A stretch of 40,521 nt of DNA from Candidatus Iainarchaeum andersonii SCGC AAA011-E11 (GCA_000402355.1 AQRS01000035.1:1-40521); one strand, 5' to 3'. Positions 23,772-32,295 are shown, counted from the first letter of the stretch. Notes: generated from the sequence alone by a model not told the origin. Translations and numbers: made by a program.

Positions 23772-23891
23772 TTATTGGTTGCAGTGTCCTTGACACATCA
23801 TGCAATCGCATTTGGGTTGCTTTTTCCGAAAAAACCTTTTTTTGCGCGCAGTGGCGCGCAACAGCCTCGTGGGATTAAGAATATTAATCAC
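23772..23891 (-). CDS. Candidate small cysteine-rich protein (39 residues)
   Basis: A GTG-start frame with a hydrophobic start (INILNPTRLL), a basic middle (ARKKRFFRKKQPK) and a compact Cys cluster CDCMMCQGHC at the very end. The charge and Cys pattern looks protein-like and not random, and the tail could bind zinc or another metal. No ATG and no clear ribosome-binding site are present; a TTTATC box lies about 20 nt upstream. A hairpin and A/T runs overlap the coding region. It may be a real small gene ahead of the PEPCK-like gene, but confidence is low. Confidence 0.35.
   Translation of the reverse strand: MINILNPTRLLRATARKKRFFRKKQPKCDCMMCQGHCNQ
23842..23861. repeat. Perfect 8-bp GC-rich hairpin
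   Basis: TTGCGCGC (23842-23849) and GCGCGCAA (23854-23861) form a perfect stem with an AGTG loop, just after an A6-CC-T7 run (23829-23843). It lies in the region between two divergent genes and is of unknown role. Confidence 0.6.
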
Positions 23892-23921
23892 TTTAATGCA
23901 TGAATGATAAAGTAATCCGAA

Positions 23922-26270
23922 ATGGAACCGAAAAAAACAGATGCCGCAAAAAATTTCCTTTTCATCTCGCTCGACAATCTCGCGGGCGACCTCGCGTGGC
24001 ACATACTCAAGGAAGGGCACAAGGTAAAGTACTACACAGAAGAAAAGGAGGAGCGCGAGGTTGCGGATGGGTTCATTCCGAAGGTTGAGGACTGGGAAAA
24101 GGAAATAGATTGGGCGGACGTGATTGTTTTTGATGATGTTCTCGGCCAGGGCGCAAAGGCGAAGAAGCTCCGCGAGAAAGGAAAATTCGTTGTCGGGGGT
24201 TCCCCTTACACCGACCGCCTTGAAGATGACCGTGCTTTCGGGCAGGAAGAGCTCAAGAAGCACGAAATCAACATCATTCCATACCAGAACTTCACTTCAT
24301 TCGAGGGCGCAATAAGTTTCGTGAAGAAAAACCCGGGGAGATACGTGATAAAGCCGAGCGGCGAGGCGCAGAACATCAAGGGGCTTTTATTTGTCGGCGA
24401 AGAGGAAGACGGAAAGGACGTTATCCAGGTGCTCAATGATTACAACAAGGCTTGGGCAAAAAAAATTCCGGAATTCCAATTGCAGAAAAGGATTTCCGGC
24501 GTTGAAATTGCCGTTGGCGCTTTTTTCAACGGGCGCGAATTCATCTATCCGATAAACGTTAACTTCGAGCACAAAAAGCTTTTTCCCGGAAACCTCGGGC
24601 CGAGCACGGGAGAAATGGGGTGTTACGACGAGGAAACAGAAGTGCTGACTCTGGAAGGCTGGAAATTTTTCAGGGAACTCATTTATGAGGACAAACTCTG
24701 CACGCTCAGCCCCGATACGCACTCAATTGAATTTAACGAACCCGAAGAGCTGGTTGTTTTTGAACATCACAAAAAGCTTGTTTCAATAAAAAATCAGACT
24801 CTCGACATCATGGTTACTCCTGACCACAACATGTACGTTGCGAGCCAGCAAAGCGCGAGGGCAGGCAATCCTGAATTCAAGTTTGTCAAGGCAAAGGACC
24901 TGGAATCCCAATCCGTAATCAAGAGAACGGGCAGTTGGGTTGGCGAGGAACAGGCTTATTTTGTTCTTCCTTCCGTGGAGCTTGGGCATTATGAGGGCAG
25001 GCAAGTTCAAATACACAAATCTGCGGAAATCAAAATCCCGATGGATCAGTGGCTGTCTTTTTTCGGGATATGGCTTGCCGATGGGAACGCTTCCGAGACT
25101 GGAAGGGTTAATGTTGCACAGAAAAAAGAGCCCGCAACCAAAAAAATACGCGAATTGCTCGCATCAATGCCTTTCAAGTTCTCCGAAAACGGGAACGGCT
25201 TTAATGCCGACAGCAAACAACTTTGCTCTCACTTGGCACAATTCGGAAAAGCCCCGGAAAAATCTGTTCCTCAGTACATAAAGAATTTGTCTCCGCGCCA
25301 GATAAATATTTTCCTTGAATGGTTCGCTTTGGGCGATGCAACGCAAATGAAGGGCGGCTTCAGGATATTCTACACTTCCTCAAAAAGGCTTGCGGACGGC
25401 ATACAGGAACTGCTCCTCAAAACTGGGCGGGTCGGAGTGATAAAGCAGAGGGCTCCGAGAGGGAGAATTTTCATCAAGGATCATTATGCGGATGCATCCA
25501 GAGTACAATATGAAGTGCTTGAAAGAGTCAAGAAGCTCGATTCATGGATTGATAAGCGCGACATCAAGGAAATCGAATACTCCGGAAAGGTTTACTGCGC
25601 AACGGTAAAAAACCACGTGATGTACGTGAGGCGCAATGGAAAGCCGTACTGGTGTGGAAACACACTCATGTTCTGGAGCGGCCCCAACAGGATTTTCAAC
25701 CAGACCCTCAAAAAATTTGAATTGACGCTCGCAAAGGAAGGGTACGTGGGTTACATTGATTTGAACTGCATTGTGAACAGCAACGGAATCTATCCGCTTG
25801 AATTCACTTCGCGCTTCGGCTACCCGACCATAAGCATCCAGGAAGAGGGGATGCTCTCGCCTATTGGGGATTTTCTTTACCAGCTCGCAAAAGGCGAGAA
25901 GCCGAAGCTCCGTGTTGTAAGCGGCTTCCAGATTGGAGTTAGGATTGTTGTTCCTCCGTTCCCATTCAGGGACAAGGAAACCTTTGAAGTGAAATCAAAG
26001 GACTCGGTAATAATTTTCAAGAAGCCCACGGATGGCGTGCACATAGAGGACGTGAAAATCGTGAACGAGGAATGGGTTGTCACAGGCACTTCAGGCGTCG
26101 TGCTTATAGTTGTGGGAATGGGTTCAACCGTAAAACAAACCCAGAAGCAGGTTTACTCGCGCATCCAGAACCTAATCCTTCCGCACATGTATTACAGGGA
26201 CGACATCGGCGAGCGCTGGTCCGAGGACTCGGACAGGCTGCATAACTGGGGATATTTGAGGGAACAGTAA
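23922..26270 (+). CDS. PurD-like ATP-grasp ligase interrupted by an intein
   Basis: A 782-codon frame. Removing the 347-residue intein (residues 234-580) leaves a 435-residue protein of phosphoribosylamine-glycine ligase (PurD) size. The exteins join as STGEMG + TLMFWSG, a conserved ATP-grasp segment. The nucleotide-binding region includes RYVIKPSGEAQN and FQLQKRISGVEIAVGAFFNG, and the metal site GYIDLNCIVNSNGIYPLEF. The N-terminus (FLFISLDNLAGDLAWHILKE) lacks the usual GGGGREHA motif of PurD. I therefore read it as a PurD paralogue that may use another amine or substrate. The ATG at 23922 has a TTTAAT box about 28 nt upstream. It is divergent from the PEPCK-like gene and convergent with thrB. 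Confidence 0.8.
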   Translation: MEPKKTDAAKNFLFISLDNLAGDLAWHILKEGHKVKYYTEEKEEREVADGFIPKVEDWEKEIDWADVIVFDDVLGQGAKAKKLREKGKFVVGGSPYTDRLEDDRAFGQEELKKHEINIIPYQNFTSFEGAISFVKKNPGRYVIKPSGEAQNIKGLLFVGEEEDGKDVIQVLNDYNKAWAKKIPEFQLQKRISGVEIAVGAFFNGREFIYPINVNFEHKKLFPGNLGPSTGEMGCYDEETEVLTLEGWKFFRELIYEDKLCTLSPDTHSIEFNEPEELVVFEHHKKLVSIKNQTLDIMVTPDHNMYVASQQSARAGNPEFKFVKAKDLESQSVIKRTGSWVGEEQAYFVLPSVELGHYEGRQVQIHKSAEIKIPMDQWLSFFGIWLADGNASETGRVNVAQKKEPATKKIRELLASMPFKFSENGNGFNADSKQLCSHLAQFGKAPEKSVPQYIKNLSPRQINIFLEWFALGDATQMKGGFRIFYTSSKRLADGIQELLLKTGRVGVIKQRAPRGRIFIKDHYADASRVQYEVLERVKKLDSWIDKRDIKEIEYSGKVYCATVKNHVMYVRRNGKPYWCGNTLMFWSGPNRIFNQTLKKFELTLAKEGYVGYIDLNCIVNSNGIYPLEFTSRFGYPTISIQEEGMLSPIGDFLYQLAKGEKPKLRVVSGFQIGVRIVVPPFPFRDKETFEVKSKDSVIIFKKPTDGVHIEDVKIVNEEWVVTGTSGVVLIVVGMGSTVKQTQKQVYSRIQNLILPHMYYRDDIGERWSEDSDRLHNWGYLREQ
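24621..25661 (+). mobile_element. Intein with LAGLIDADG homing endonuclease
   Basis: A 347-residue in-frame protein intron. It starts with Cys (CYDEETEVLTLEGW, block A) and contains VTPDHNMYV (block B, intein residues 65-73). It has two dodecapeptide motifs, FFGIWLADGN (147-156) and FLEWFALGDA (231-240), each with its catalytic Asp. It ends VMYVRRNGKPYWCGN (blocks F/G) followed by Thr as the +1 residue. The penultimate residue is Gly instead of the common His, a variant found in some inteins. All splice residues are present, and both endonuclease aspartates are intact, so it may still be mobile. Confidence 0.93.
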
Positions 26271-26277
26271 GCGAAAT

Positions 26278-26370
26278 TATAGCAAACCAATAAAGTAATT
26301 CGGTGAATTTTCAGGGTTTGCTATCTAGCGGACCACCATAAATGCCGGAAAACTTTCGTGGTCTGCTATA
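26278..26370. terminator. Tandem double hairpin between convergent genes
   Basis: ATAGCAAACC (26279-26288) pairs perfectly with GGTTTGCTAT (26315-26324). TAGCGGACCAC (26326-26336) pairs with GTGGTCTGCTA (26358-26368) with one wobble. The outermost TATAGCA (26278-26284) can also pair with TGCTATA (26364-26370). The loops are alike (ACCA..ATAAA...CGG..AA.TTTC), so the two halves look like an ancient tandem duplication. It fills almost the whole gap between the purD-like gene and thrB. A bidirectional terminator is the simplest role. Confidence 0.55.
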
Positions 26371-26374
26371 GTTT

Positions 26375-27304
26375 TTATTTCCCAATAACTTTCGCGCCTT
26401 CGCCGTTCACTTTCGAAACGAGTTTGTCCGAGGAAAGGCCTTCGCGCTCGAAAGCCTTCGCCATTGCATTCGAGATTTCAATAGCCTTTTTCCCCGAATC
26501 TGAAAACGCGAACATGCTCGGCCCAGAACCCGCGATTGCGCATCCCAATGCTCCTGAATCCATTGCGGCTTTTTTCACCGAAGCATAACCTGGAATTAAT
26601 TTTGCGCGTACGGGCTCAATGATGCTGTCGCTTATCGACCTTCCTATTATGGCGCAGTCATTCATTGCAATTCCTGCCACGAGTGCCGCAACATTTCCCG
26701 TGTTGTGAACGAGGCTCTTCATCGGAACCGAGGAAGGAAGAATTGCCCTTGCTTCTTTGGTTGAAACCTCATAATCAGGAGTAACAACCGTAGCAAACAA
26801 TTTTGTCGGTGATTTAAGGCGGATTATGTCAAGCGGCTCATAGCTCCTTATGATTACGAACCCGCCGAAAAGAGAGGGCGCAACATTGTCCGCATGGTTC
26901 CCGCTCACGGCCGCTTCAGCCTTTACGCAGTCCTCGAGCACAAAACCCTTTTCCTTTTCCGGCGCGAAGAGTTTCATTGCGGCAAATGCTCCCGCAACCG
27001 CGCTGGCGCCACTGCTCCCCAGTCCGGAATTGAGGCGCAGGCCCTTGTTCAATGTAATTTCCATACCTCCCTCAATGCCGAGTTTTTCCATTACGCTCGT
27101 TGCGCCAATAGAAGCCGTGTTTTTGTCCACATCTTTCGGGAGCTTTCCATCGTCGCCGGTTATTTTCCTTATCCTTACTCCTTGCTCGGAAGACATTTCC
27201 GCAGTCAATGTGTCTCCGACTGAACTCAGGGCAAAACCCATTACATCAAAGCCCGGGCCTACGTTTGCTACGCTTGCCGGGGAAAATACCGTAATTTTCT
27301 TCAT
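26375..27304 (-). CDS. thrB: Homoserine kinase
   Basis: A GHMP-family kinase that phosphorylates homoserine in threonine synthesis. It starts KKITVFSPASVANVGPGFDV, the usual N-terminal substrate region. The ATP-binding motif is GLGSSGASAVAG, and the C-terminal GHMP motif is GAIAGSGPSMFAF-like (GCAIAGSGPSMFAF). Length is about 309 residues. The ATG at 27304 is favoured over an upstream TTG (27322) because the CTATTTAATT box lies about 22 nt before it. It is divergent from thrC, the next enzyme of the pathway, and seems to share that promoter region. Confidence 0.95.
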   Translation of the reverse strand: MKKITVFSPASVANVGPGFDVMGFALSSVGDTLTAEMSSEQGVRIRKITGDDGKLPKDVDKNTASIGATSVMEKLGIEGGMEITLNKGLRLNSGLGSSGASAVAGAFAAMKLFAPEKEKGFVLEDCVKAEAAVSGNHADNVAPSLFGGFVIIRSYEPLDIIRLKSPTKLFATVVTPDYEVSTKEARAILPSSVPMKSLVHNTGNVAALVAGIAMNDCAIIGRSISDSIIEPVRAKLIPGYASVKKAAMDSGALGCAIAGSGPSMFAFSDSGKKAIEISNAMAKAFEREGLSSDKLVSKVNGEGAKVIGK

Positions 27305-27320
27305 TTTGGCCACTAAAGAC

Positions 27321-27330
27321 AATTAAATAG
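27321..27330. promoter_or_regulatory. Shared promoter box of divergent thrB and thrC
   Basis: AATTAAATAG is about 27 nt before the thrC ATG (27353) and, read on the other strand as CTATTTAATT, about 22 nt before the thrB ATG (27304). The 48-nt gap leaves little room for two independent promoters. Confidence 0.55.
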
Positions 27331-27352
27331 TTTTTCCTGCTAATTAATTGGA

Positions 27353-28654
27353 ATGGGGAAAGCTTTTTTAAGAGCCATAGAAAGCGGAAAAACCTATTCT
27401 ATTGACGAGAAGCGCTTTGAATCGGACAGCGGCGAGTTACTCGAAGTGGCCTATGAGTTCGGCTCGATGGACACAAAGGCACTGAAGGAAAAATTTGCGC
27501 AAAGGGGAAGCTCCCAGAATCCGCTGGATAAGAGCGGAGTATGGAGGTTCCGCGAACTCATTCCATTTATGCGCAGCGAGACAAACGTTGTTTCGCTTTC
27601 CGAGGGTAACACGCCGATTTACAGCGCTCCCAAAAGCGCGTCCTATGCCGGCGTAAAAAAACTTTCATTCAAGCACCAGGGCCTTAACCCAACCGGCTCG
27701 TTCAAAGACAACGGAATGACGGCCGCGGTTTCAAAGGCAAAGGAACTCGGCTCAAAAACAGTTGTATGCGCTTCAACCGGAAACACTTCAGCATCAATGG
27801 CGGCTTATGCTTCGCGCGCAGGAATGAATGCGCTGGTGATAATCCCTTCAGGGCAGATTGCAATGGGAAAGCTTGCGCAGGCGCTTGATTACGGCGCGAA
27901 AACAATCCAGATTGACGGCGACTTTGATGACGCGATGCGCATTGTGCAGGAACTAGCGGAAGAAAAAAGCGTTTACCTTTTGAATTCAATCAATCCGTTC
28001 AGGCTCGAGGGACAGAAAACCATAATGATTGAAATGCTTTGCCAGAGGAACTGGAAAGTTCCGGACAGGGTTGTTGTGCCGGGAGGAAATTTGGGAAATT
28101 CATCCTCGTTCGGAAAGGCATTCAAGGAACTGCGCGAACTCGGCTTCATTGAAACAATCCCGAAAATAACCATTGTGCAGGCGGAAGGGGCGGCTCCGCT
28201 TTACAACATGTGGAAAAACAAATCAAAAAAACTAGAACCTGTAAAGGCGCATACGCTTGCAACCGCAATCAAAATCGGCAATCCTGTGAGCTGGCAAAAG
28301 GCAATGAATGTTCTCGAATATACAAAAGGAAGCGCCGCGGTTGTTTCGGAAAAAGAAATCGCGGACGCAAAGGCAATCATAGGAAGCGATGGAATAGGCT
28401 GCGAACCCGCATCAGCCACGACATTGGCGGCAATAAAGAATCTCGCGGGAAACGGAATAGATGAGGGCGAGGACATTGTCGCAATCCTCACGGGAAATTC
28501 CTTGAAGGACCCGCAGTACACGGTTGATTACCACTCTGATTCGCTGTTCGAGGAATTTGAAGGCAAAAAAAAGAAAATTTCCGCAGCATACGCAAACAAG
28601 CCAATACAATTGCCGGCTGATGCCAAAAAAATAAAACATGAGGTTGGGCTCTGA
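27353..28654 (+). CDS. thrC: Threonine synthase
   Basis: A PLP enzyme that converts O-phosphohomoserine to threonine and phosphate. The PLP lysine is in NPTGSFKDNGM, and the phosphate-binding loop is STGNTSASMAAYA. The VVPGGNLGNSSSFGKAF segment is also typical. Its 433 residues include an N-terminal ~80-residue extension before the catalytic core. It is divergent from thrB with a 48-nt shared promoter region, so the last two steps of threonine synthesis are co-located. A small hairpin, CCTTG-GTT-CAAGG, follows the stop codon by about 10 nt. Confidence 0.95.
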   Translation: MGKAFLRAIESGKTYSIDEKRFESDSGELLEVAYEFGSMDTKALKEKFAQRGSSQNPLDKSGVWRFRELIPFMRSETNVVSLSEGNTPIYSAPKSASYAGVKKLSFKHQGLNPTGSFKDNGMTAAVSKAKELGSKTVVCASTGNTSASMAAYASRAGMNALVIIPSGQIAMGKLAQALDYGAKTIQIDGDFDDAMRIVQELAEEKSVYLLNSINPFRLEGQKTIMIEMLCQRNWKVPDRVVVPGGNLGNSSSFGKAFKELRELGFIETIPKITIVQAEGAAPLYNMWKNKSKKLEPVKAHTLATAIKIGNPVSWQKAMNVLEYTKGSAAVVSEKEIADAKAIIGSDGIGCEPASATTLAAIKNLAGNGIDEGEDIVAILTGNSLKDPQYTVDYHSDSLFEEFEGKKKKISAAYANKPIQLPADAKKIKHEVGL

Positions 28655-28738
28655 ATAAAAAACCTTGGTTCAAGGACTCTGACAAGCTCCGCAATTTGTG
28701 GGGGTGGTGTACTTGATGGAACAATAAAGTTGTGCTAA

Positions 28739-28978
28739 TTATTGATATCCAATTCCAGCTTCGCAGACATTTCTCGTTGAACTCCAATAACAGTTAATTG
28801 GCTCGGCGTAATCCTGCGTAACATATTCGCTCCCGCTGCAAGTGCTTTCCGTGAACTGTGAGCAGTATTCATTTGCCTCGCCGACGAGGCCGCCGCTTGG
28901 AGGAGATGGCGTGTCAGTTCTTACGCACCCTGAAAACAAAAACAATGAAACCAAAATCAAGCACAAAAAAGTTTTCAT
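28739..28978 (-). CDS. Small secreted lipoprotein, cysteine-rich
   Basis: A 79-residue protein with a signal peptide MKTFLCLILVSLFLFSGC whose end is a lipobox (LFSGC), so Cys18 is probably lipidated. The mature part is short, Ser/Thr/Cys-rich and contains four further cysteines (including YCSQFTESTCSGSEY) that could form disulfides outside the cell. No enzyme motif is visible. A TATA box CTTTAAAT (minus strand of 29001-29008) is about 26 nt before the ATG. Function unknown; likely a surface protein. Confidence 0.7.
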   Translation of the reverse strand: MKTFLCLILVSLFLFSGCVRTDTPSPPSGGLVGEANEYCSQFTESTCSGSEYVTQDYAEPINCYWSSTRNVCEAGIGYQ

Positions 28979-29000
28979 AGCAAATTCAGCAATTACTTTT

Positions 29001-29008
29001 ATTTAAAG
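29001..29008 (-). promoter_or_regulatory. TATA box of the lipoprotein gene
   Basis: CTTTAAAT on the minus strand, about 26 nt before the ATG at 28978. Confidence 0.5.
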
Positions 29009-29036
29009 GTTCCTTAATTATTAGTTTTTGGGAAAA

Positions 29037-30104
29037 TCAAATTTTCCTTGTTTTCGCAATCAAGTACATGTCCATTAAAACAATCGCCATCATCGCTTCC
29101 GCAACAGGCACCGCGCGCGGGCAAAGGCAGGGGTCGTGCCTTCCCGCAACAGAAACCTTGAGGGATTTGCCTTTCCTGTCCACTGTTTTCTGCTCTTTTA
29201 CAATCGAGGAAGCCGGCTTTATCGCGATGCGCGCAACAACATCATCACCATTGCTGATACCCCCAATTATCCCGCCCGCATTATTGGTTTTGAACTTCAC
29301 TTTACCCTTCACTATGTAAGGCTCGTCATTGTGCTCCGAGCCCTTCATCTTTGTTGAGGAAAAACCGGAGCCGATTTCAACCCCTTTTACGGCATTAATG
29401 CTCATCAAGGCTTCCGCGAGCTTTGAATCCAATTTGTAATAAATTGGCTCTCCCAAACCAACAGGAACGCCTTTCGCAACAACCTCGACAATGCCGCCGA
29501 CGCTGTCTCCATTTTCCTTTGCCGCAAGAATAACTTTTTCCATTTCCTTTGCGGCCTGCAAATCAGGCGCGCGCACGGAATTATTCTCAATAACCTTCAA
29601 ATCAATTTTCTCGGCGCGTATTCCGGCAACCTCGCGCGTGAACCCAAAAATTGAAACCCCTTTTTCCTTCAAAAACTTTTTCGCAATCGCCCCCACAGCA
29701 ACGCGCATCGCGGTTTCGCGCGCGGAACTCCTTCCGCCCCCCTTGTAATCCCGAATCCCGAACTTTTGCTGGTAAGTGTAGTCCGCGTGCCCCGGCCTGT
29801 AAAGGTCCTTGATGCTTGAGTAATCCTTGCTCTGCGCATCCTTGTTGAAAATAATCAATGCAACAGGCATTCCGGTAGTTTTTCCTTCGAAGACGCCTGA
29901 AAGTATCTCAACCTTGTCGTCTTCCTGTCTCTGCGTGGTTACCTCTGATTGGCCCGGCCTGCGCCTATCCAAATCCTTCTGGATGTCTTCCTCGCCCAGT
30001 TTTAATCCGGCGGGAACACCATCAACAACTACTCCTATTGCCTTGCCGTGGCTCTCGCCAAAGCTTGTGTATGAAAATATTTTTCCGAACGTGTTGAAGG
30101 TCAT
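29037..30104 (-). CDS. aroC: Chorismate synthase
   Basis: It converts 5-enolpyruvylshikimate-3-phosphate to chorismate with reduced FMN, the last step of the shikimate pathway. Signatures are FGESHGKAIGVVVDGVPAG at the N-terminus, RRPGQSEVTTQRQEDD, and GGGRSSARETAMRVA in the middle. RHDPCLCPRAVPVAEAM is near the C-terminus. The 355-residue length is normal. It lies 14 nt downstream of aroE and is likely co-transcribed with it, while the other shikimate genes are in a separate operon about 2 kb away on the same strand. Confidence 0.97.
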   Translation of the reverse strand: MTFNTFGKIFSYTSFGESHGKAIGVVVDGVPAGLKLGEEDIQKDLDRRRPGQSEVTTQRQEDDKVEILSGVFEGKTTGMPVALIIFNKDAQSKDYSSIKDLYRPGHADYTYQQKFGIRDYKGGGRSSARETAMRVAVGAIAKKFLKEKGVSIFGFTREVAGIRAEKIDLKVIENNSVRAPDLQAAKEMEKVILAAKENGDSVGGIVEVVAKGVPVGLGEPIYYKLDSKLAEALMSINAVKGVEIGSGFSSTKMKGSEHNDEPYIVKGKVKFKTNNAGGIIGGISNGDDVVARIAIKPASSIVKEQKTVDRKGKSLKVSVAGRHDPCLCPRAVPVAEAMMAIVLMDMYLIAKTRKI

Positions 30105-30118
30105 GAGAATCGTTTCCC

Positions 30119-30937
30119 TTATTTCAGGTTCTCCATTACTGCTTTCCTCATTTCCCTTTTCGGCGCTTCCTTTCCAGTGAAAAGTTTGAACGCGGCATAC
30201 CCCTGGTTCAGGAGCATTTCAACCCCGTTTATTGTCCTGCAGCCCCTGAGTTCGGCTTCCCTCAAAAACCTGGTTTTGATTGGGTCGTAAACAATGTCAA
30301 ATACAATGATTTCCTTCCTTAAAAGGCTTGCCGGGACAATAATAGGCATTTCGTGGGTGTTTGGCTTCATTCCGGAAGGGGACGCGTTAATCACTATGTC
30401 AAAGCCCTCAAGCGTTTTTATTCCGTTCAAAGCAACGCTTTTTGCCCCTGCAAGGAGCGCGAGTTTTGACGCTTTTGCGGAATCCCTGTCCGCAACCGTT
30501 ACCTTTGCGTTCTCTTCCCTGAGGTAAAACGCAATCGCCTTTCCTGCGCCGCCCGCGCCGAGGAGCAGGACTTTTTTTTCGTGCAGCTGCGTAACCGCCT
30601 TCAGGGATTGCACCGCGCCAATGCCGTCCGTGTTGTAGCCCTTCAGAACCCCGTTTGTGTTCACAACCGTGTTTACGGCGCCGATTTTTTTTGCAATGGG
30701 GTCAACCAAATCAAGGTGCTTCAGGATATCGACCTTGAATGGCATGGTTGCATTGAAGCCCTTTATTCCGAGTTCCTTGAGGCCTTTCACCGCATTTCCG
30801 AGGTTTTCAGGTTCGAACGCAAGGTAAACCGCATTCAGCCCCAAGGCATTGAAGCCCGCGTTGTGCATTGCCGGGCTCAAAGAATGACTCACGGGCTTGC
30901 CGAGAAGGCAAAAGAGCTTTGTTTCCGCGTCACGCAT
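30119..30937 (-). CDS. aroE: Shikimate dehydrogenase
   Basis: It reduces 3-dehydroshikimate to shikimate with NADPH. The N-terminal substrate domain has GKPVSHSLSPAMHNAGF, FNATMPFK (catalytic Lys) and the NTVVNTNGVLKGYNTDG segment. The NADP domain has the glycine loop LLGAGGAGKAIAFYL. The ATG at 30937 follows AAGGTG by 6 nt, which favours it over a GTG that is part of that site. A TTAAAAAG box lies about 35 nt upstream. It is the first gene of aroE-aroC and is divergent from the aminotransferase gene. Confidence 0.96.
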   Translation of the reverse strand: MRDAETKLFCLLGKPVSHSLSPAMHNAGFNALGLNAVYLAFEPENLGNAVKGLKELGIKGFNATMPFKVDILKHLDLVDPIAKKIGAVNTVVNTNGVLKGYNTDGIGAVQSLKAVTQLHEKKVLLLGAGGAGKAIAFYLREENAKVTVADRDSAKASKLALLAGAKSVALNGIKTLEGFDIVINASPSGMKPNTHEMPIIVPASLLRKEIIVFDIVYDPIKTRFLREAELRGCRTINGVEMLLNQGYAAFKLFTGKEAPKREMRKAVMENLK

Positions 30938-31041
30938 CGAAAGCACCTTTATAATTCTGCAAAAAAAGGCTTTTTAAGGACACCCCTTTAATGGGAGTGG
31001 TTCCGCATAAAAATGTTTTCCAATTACATTGCTGTGGTAAC

Positions 31042-32241
31042 ATGAAAAAAGTTGTTCCGGCATCAAGAACCCTTGGAGTGAAGCACGCTAACCGTGACTT
31101 GGTTCCCATTGCGGAGCAGGTCGAGGTCTCAGGAAAAAAAGTCCTCTATCTGAACATCGGCGACCCCATTGTCTTTGATTTCAGGGCCCCTGAATCCATT
31201 TGGCAGAGCATTGAGCAGCACAGGCGCGAGTGCGAGGGCTACACCAACGCAATAGGCTCGAATGCGGCGAGGCAGGCAATAGCGGATTATGCGAAACGCG
31301 GCGGCATCAACGGCGTCACAAAAGATGATGTCATTAGCTTTGTCGGCGGCAACGAAGCCATAATACTTTCGATGCAGGCTCTCCTCAACCCCGGCGAGAA
31401 TGTTTTGCTTCCCGGGCCCGGGTATCCAGTTTACACGGGCGAAATGAGCTTCCTCGAGTGCCCGTTGAATGTTTACCAATTGGACGAGGAGAACGATTGG
31501 CAGCTCGACGTTGACAGCATAAGGAAGAACGTGAACAAAAAAACAAAGGCAATTGTTATAATCAACCCGAACAACCCCACGGGAAGCGTCCTCTCAAGGA
31601 AAAACCTTTCAGAGCTCGTGAACGTTGCCGGCGAATTCGATTTGCCCATTCTCGCGGACGAAACCTACGACCAGATTCTCTACGACGGCACGGAATTTGT
31701 TCCCCTTGCGAGCGTTTCAAAGGACGTGCCGGTGCTTTCATTGGGAAGCATTTCAAAAACGCATCTCGTTCCGGGTTTCCGCGCGGGCTGGATTTACAGG
31801 AAAGACCCAAAAGGCGCACTTGATGATTATTTTGAGGCAATGCACAGGCTCTGCCGCCTCAGGCTTTCAAATGCAGGAATAGGCCAGGTCGCGATTGAAG
31901 CCGCCTTGAACGGCGAGCAAAACCACGTGAAGGAAATGGTTGCAAAACTAAAAAAGAGGCGCGACCTCACCTTCAAAAGGCTGAATGAAATCCGCGGATT
32001 GAGCTGCGTCAAGCCGAAGGGAGCTTTCTACGCGTTCCCGCGCATAAACCTGCCGATAAAATCGGACAAGGAATTCGTGATTGACCTGTTGAAAGAAACC
32101 GGCGTGCTTGTTGTGCACGGCGAAGGTTCAGGGCAAAAGGAAGGAACGCACCACTTCAGGATAGTTTTTTTGCCGCCCGAAGAAACATTAAGCGAGGCAT
32201 TTGACCGCATAGAGGGTTACATTAAAAAGAAATTCAAATAA
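31042..32241 (+). CDS. Class I aminotransferase (alanine/aromatic type)
   Basis: A PLP-dependent fold-type I aminotransferase of 399 residues. Landmarks are LNIGDPIVFDF, the NPNNPTGSVLS loop, DETYDQILYDG and the PLP-lysine segment SISKTHLVPGFRAGW. The C-terminal FRIVFLPP holds the substrate-carboxylate Arg. The sequence is closest in style to AlaA-like alanine transaminases. Its place among aromatic genes suggests a role in phenylalanine/tyrosine transamination, but this is only inference. The ATG at 31042 is preferred over one at 30991, because it fits GCATAAAAATG about 30 nt upstream. Confidence 0.88.
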   Translation: MKKVVPASRTLGVKHANRDLVPIAEQVEVSGKKVLYLNIGDPIVFDFRAPESIWQSIEQHRRECEGYTNAIGSNAARQAIADYAKRGGINGVTKDDVISFVGGNEAIILSMQALLNPGENVLLPGPGYPVYTGEMSFLECPLNVYQLDEENDWQLDVDSIRKNVNKKTKAIVIINPNNPTGSVLSRKNLSELVNVAGEFDLPILADETYDQILYDGTEFVPLASVSKDVPVLSLGSISKTHLVPGFRAGWIYRKDPKGALDDYFEAMHRLCRLRLSNAGIGQVAIEAALNGEQNHVKEMVAKLKKRRDLTFKRLNEIRGLSCVKPKGAFYAFPRINLPIKSDKEFVIDLLKETGVLVVHGEGSGQKEGTHHFRIVFLPPEETLSEAFDRIEGYIKKKFK

Positions 32242-32295
32242 AATTGTTTGGGGCAATATTTTTTGCATAAGAAATTCCATTATATTTTTTTACTT
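32242..32295. other. Gap between convergent aminotransferase and aroD
   Basis: These 54 nt hold two T-runs on the plus strand (T6 and T7) that may end transcription of the aminotransferase gene. Confidence 0.35.
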
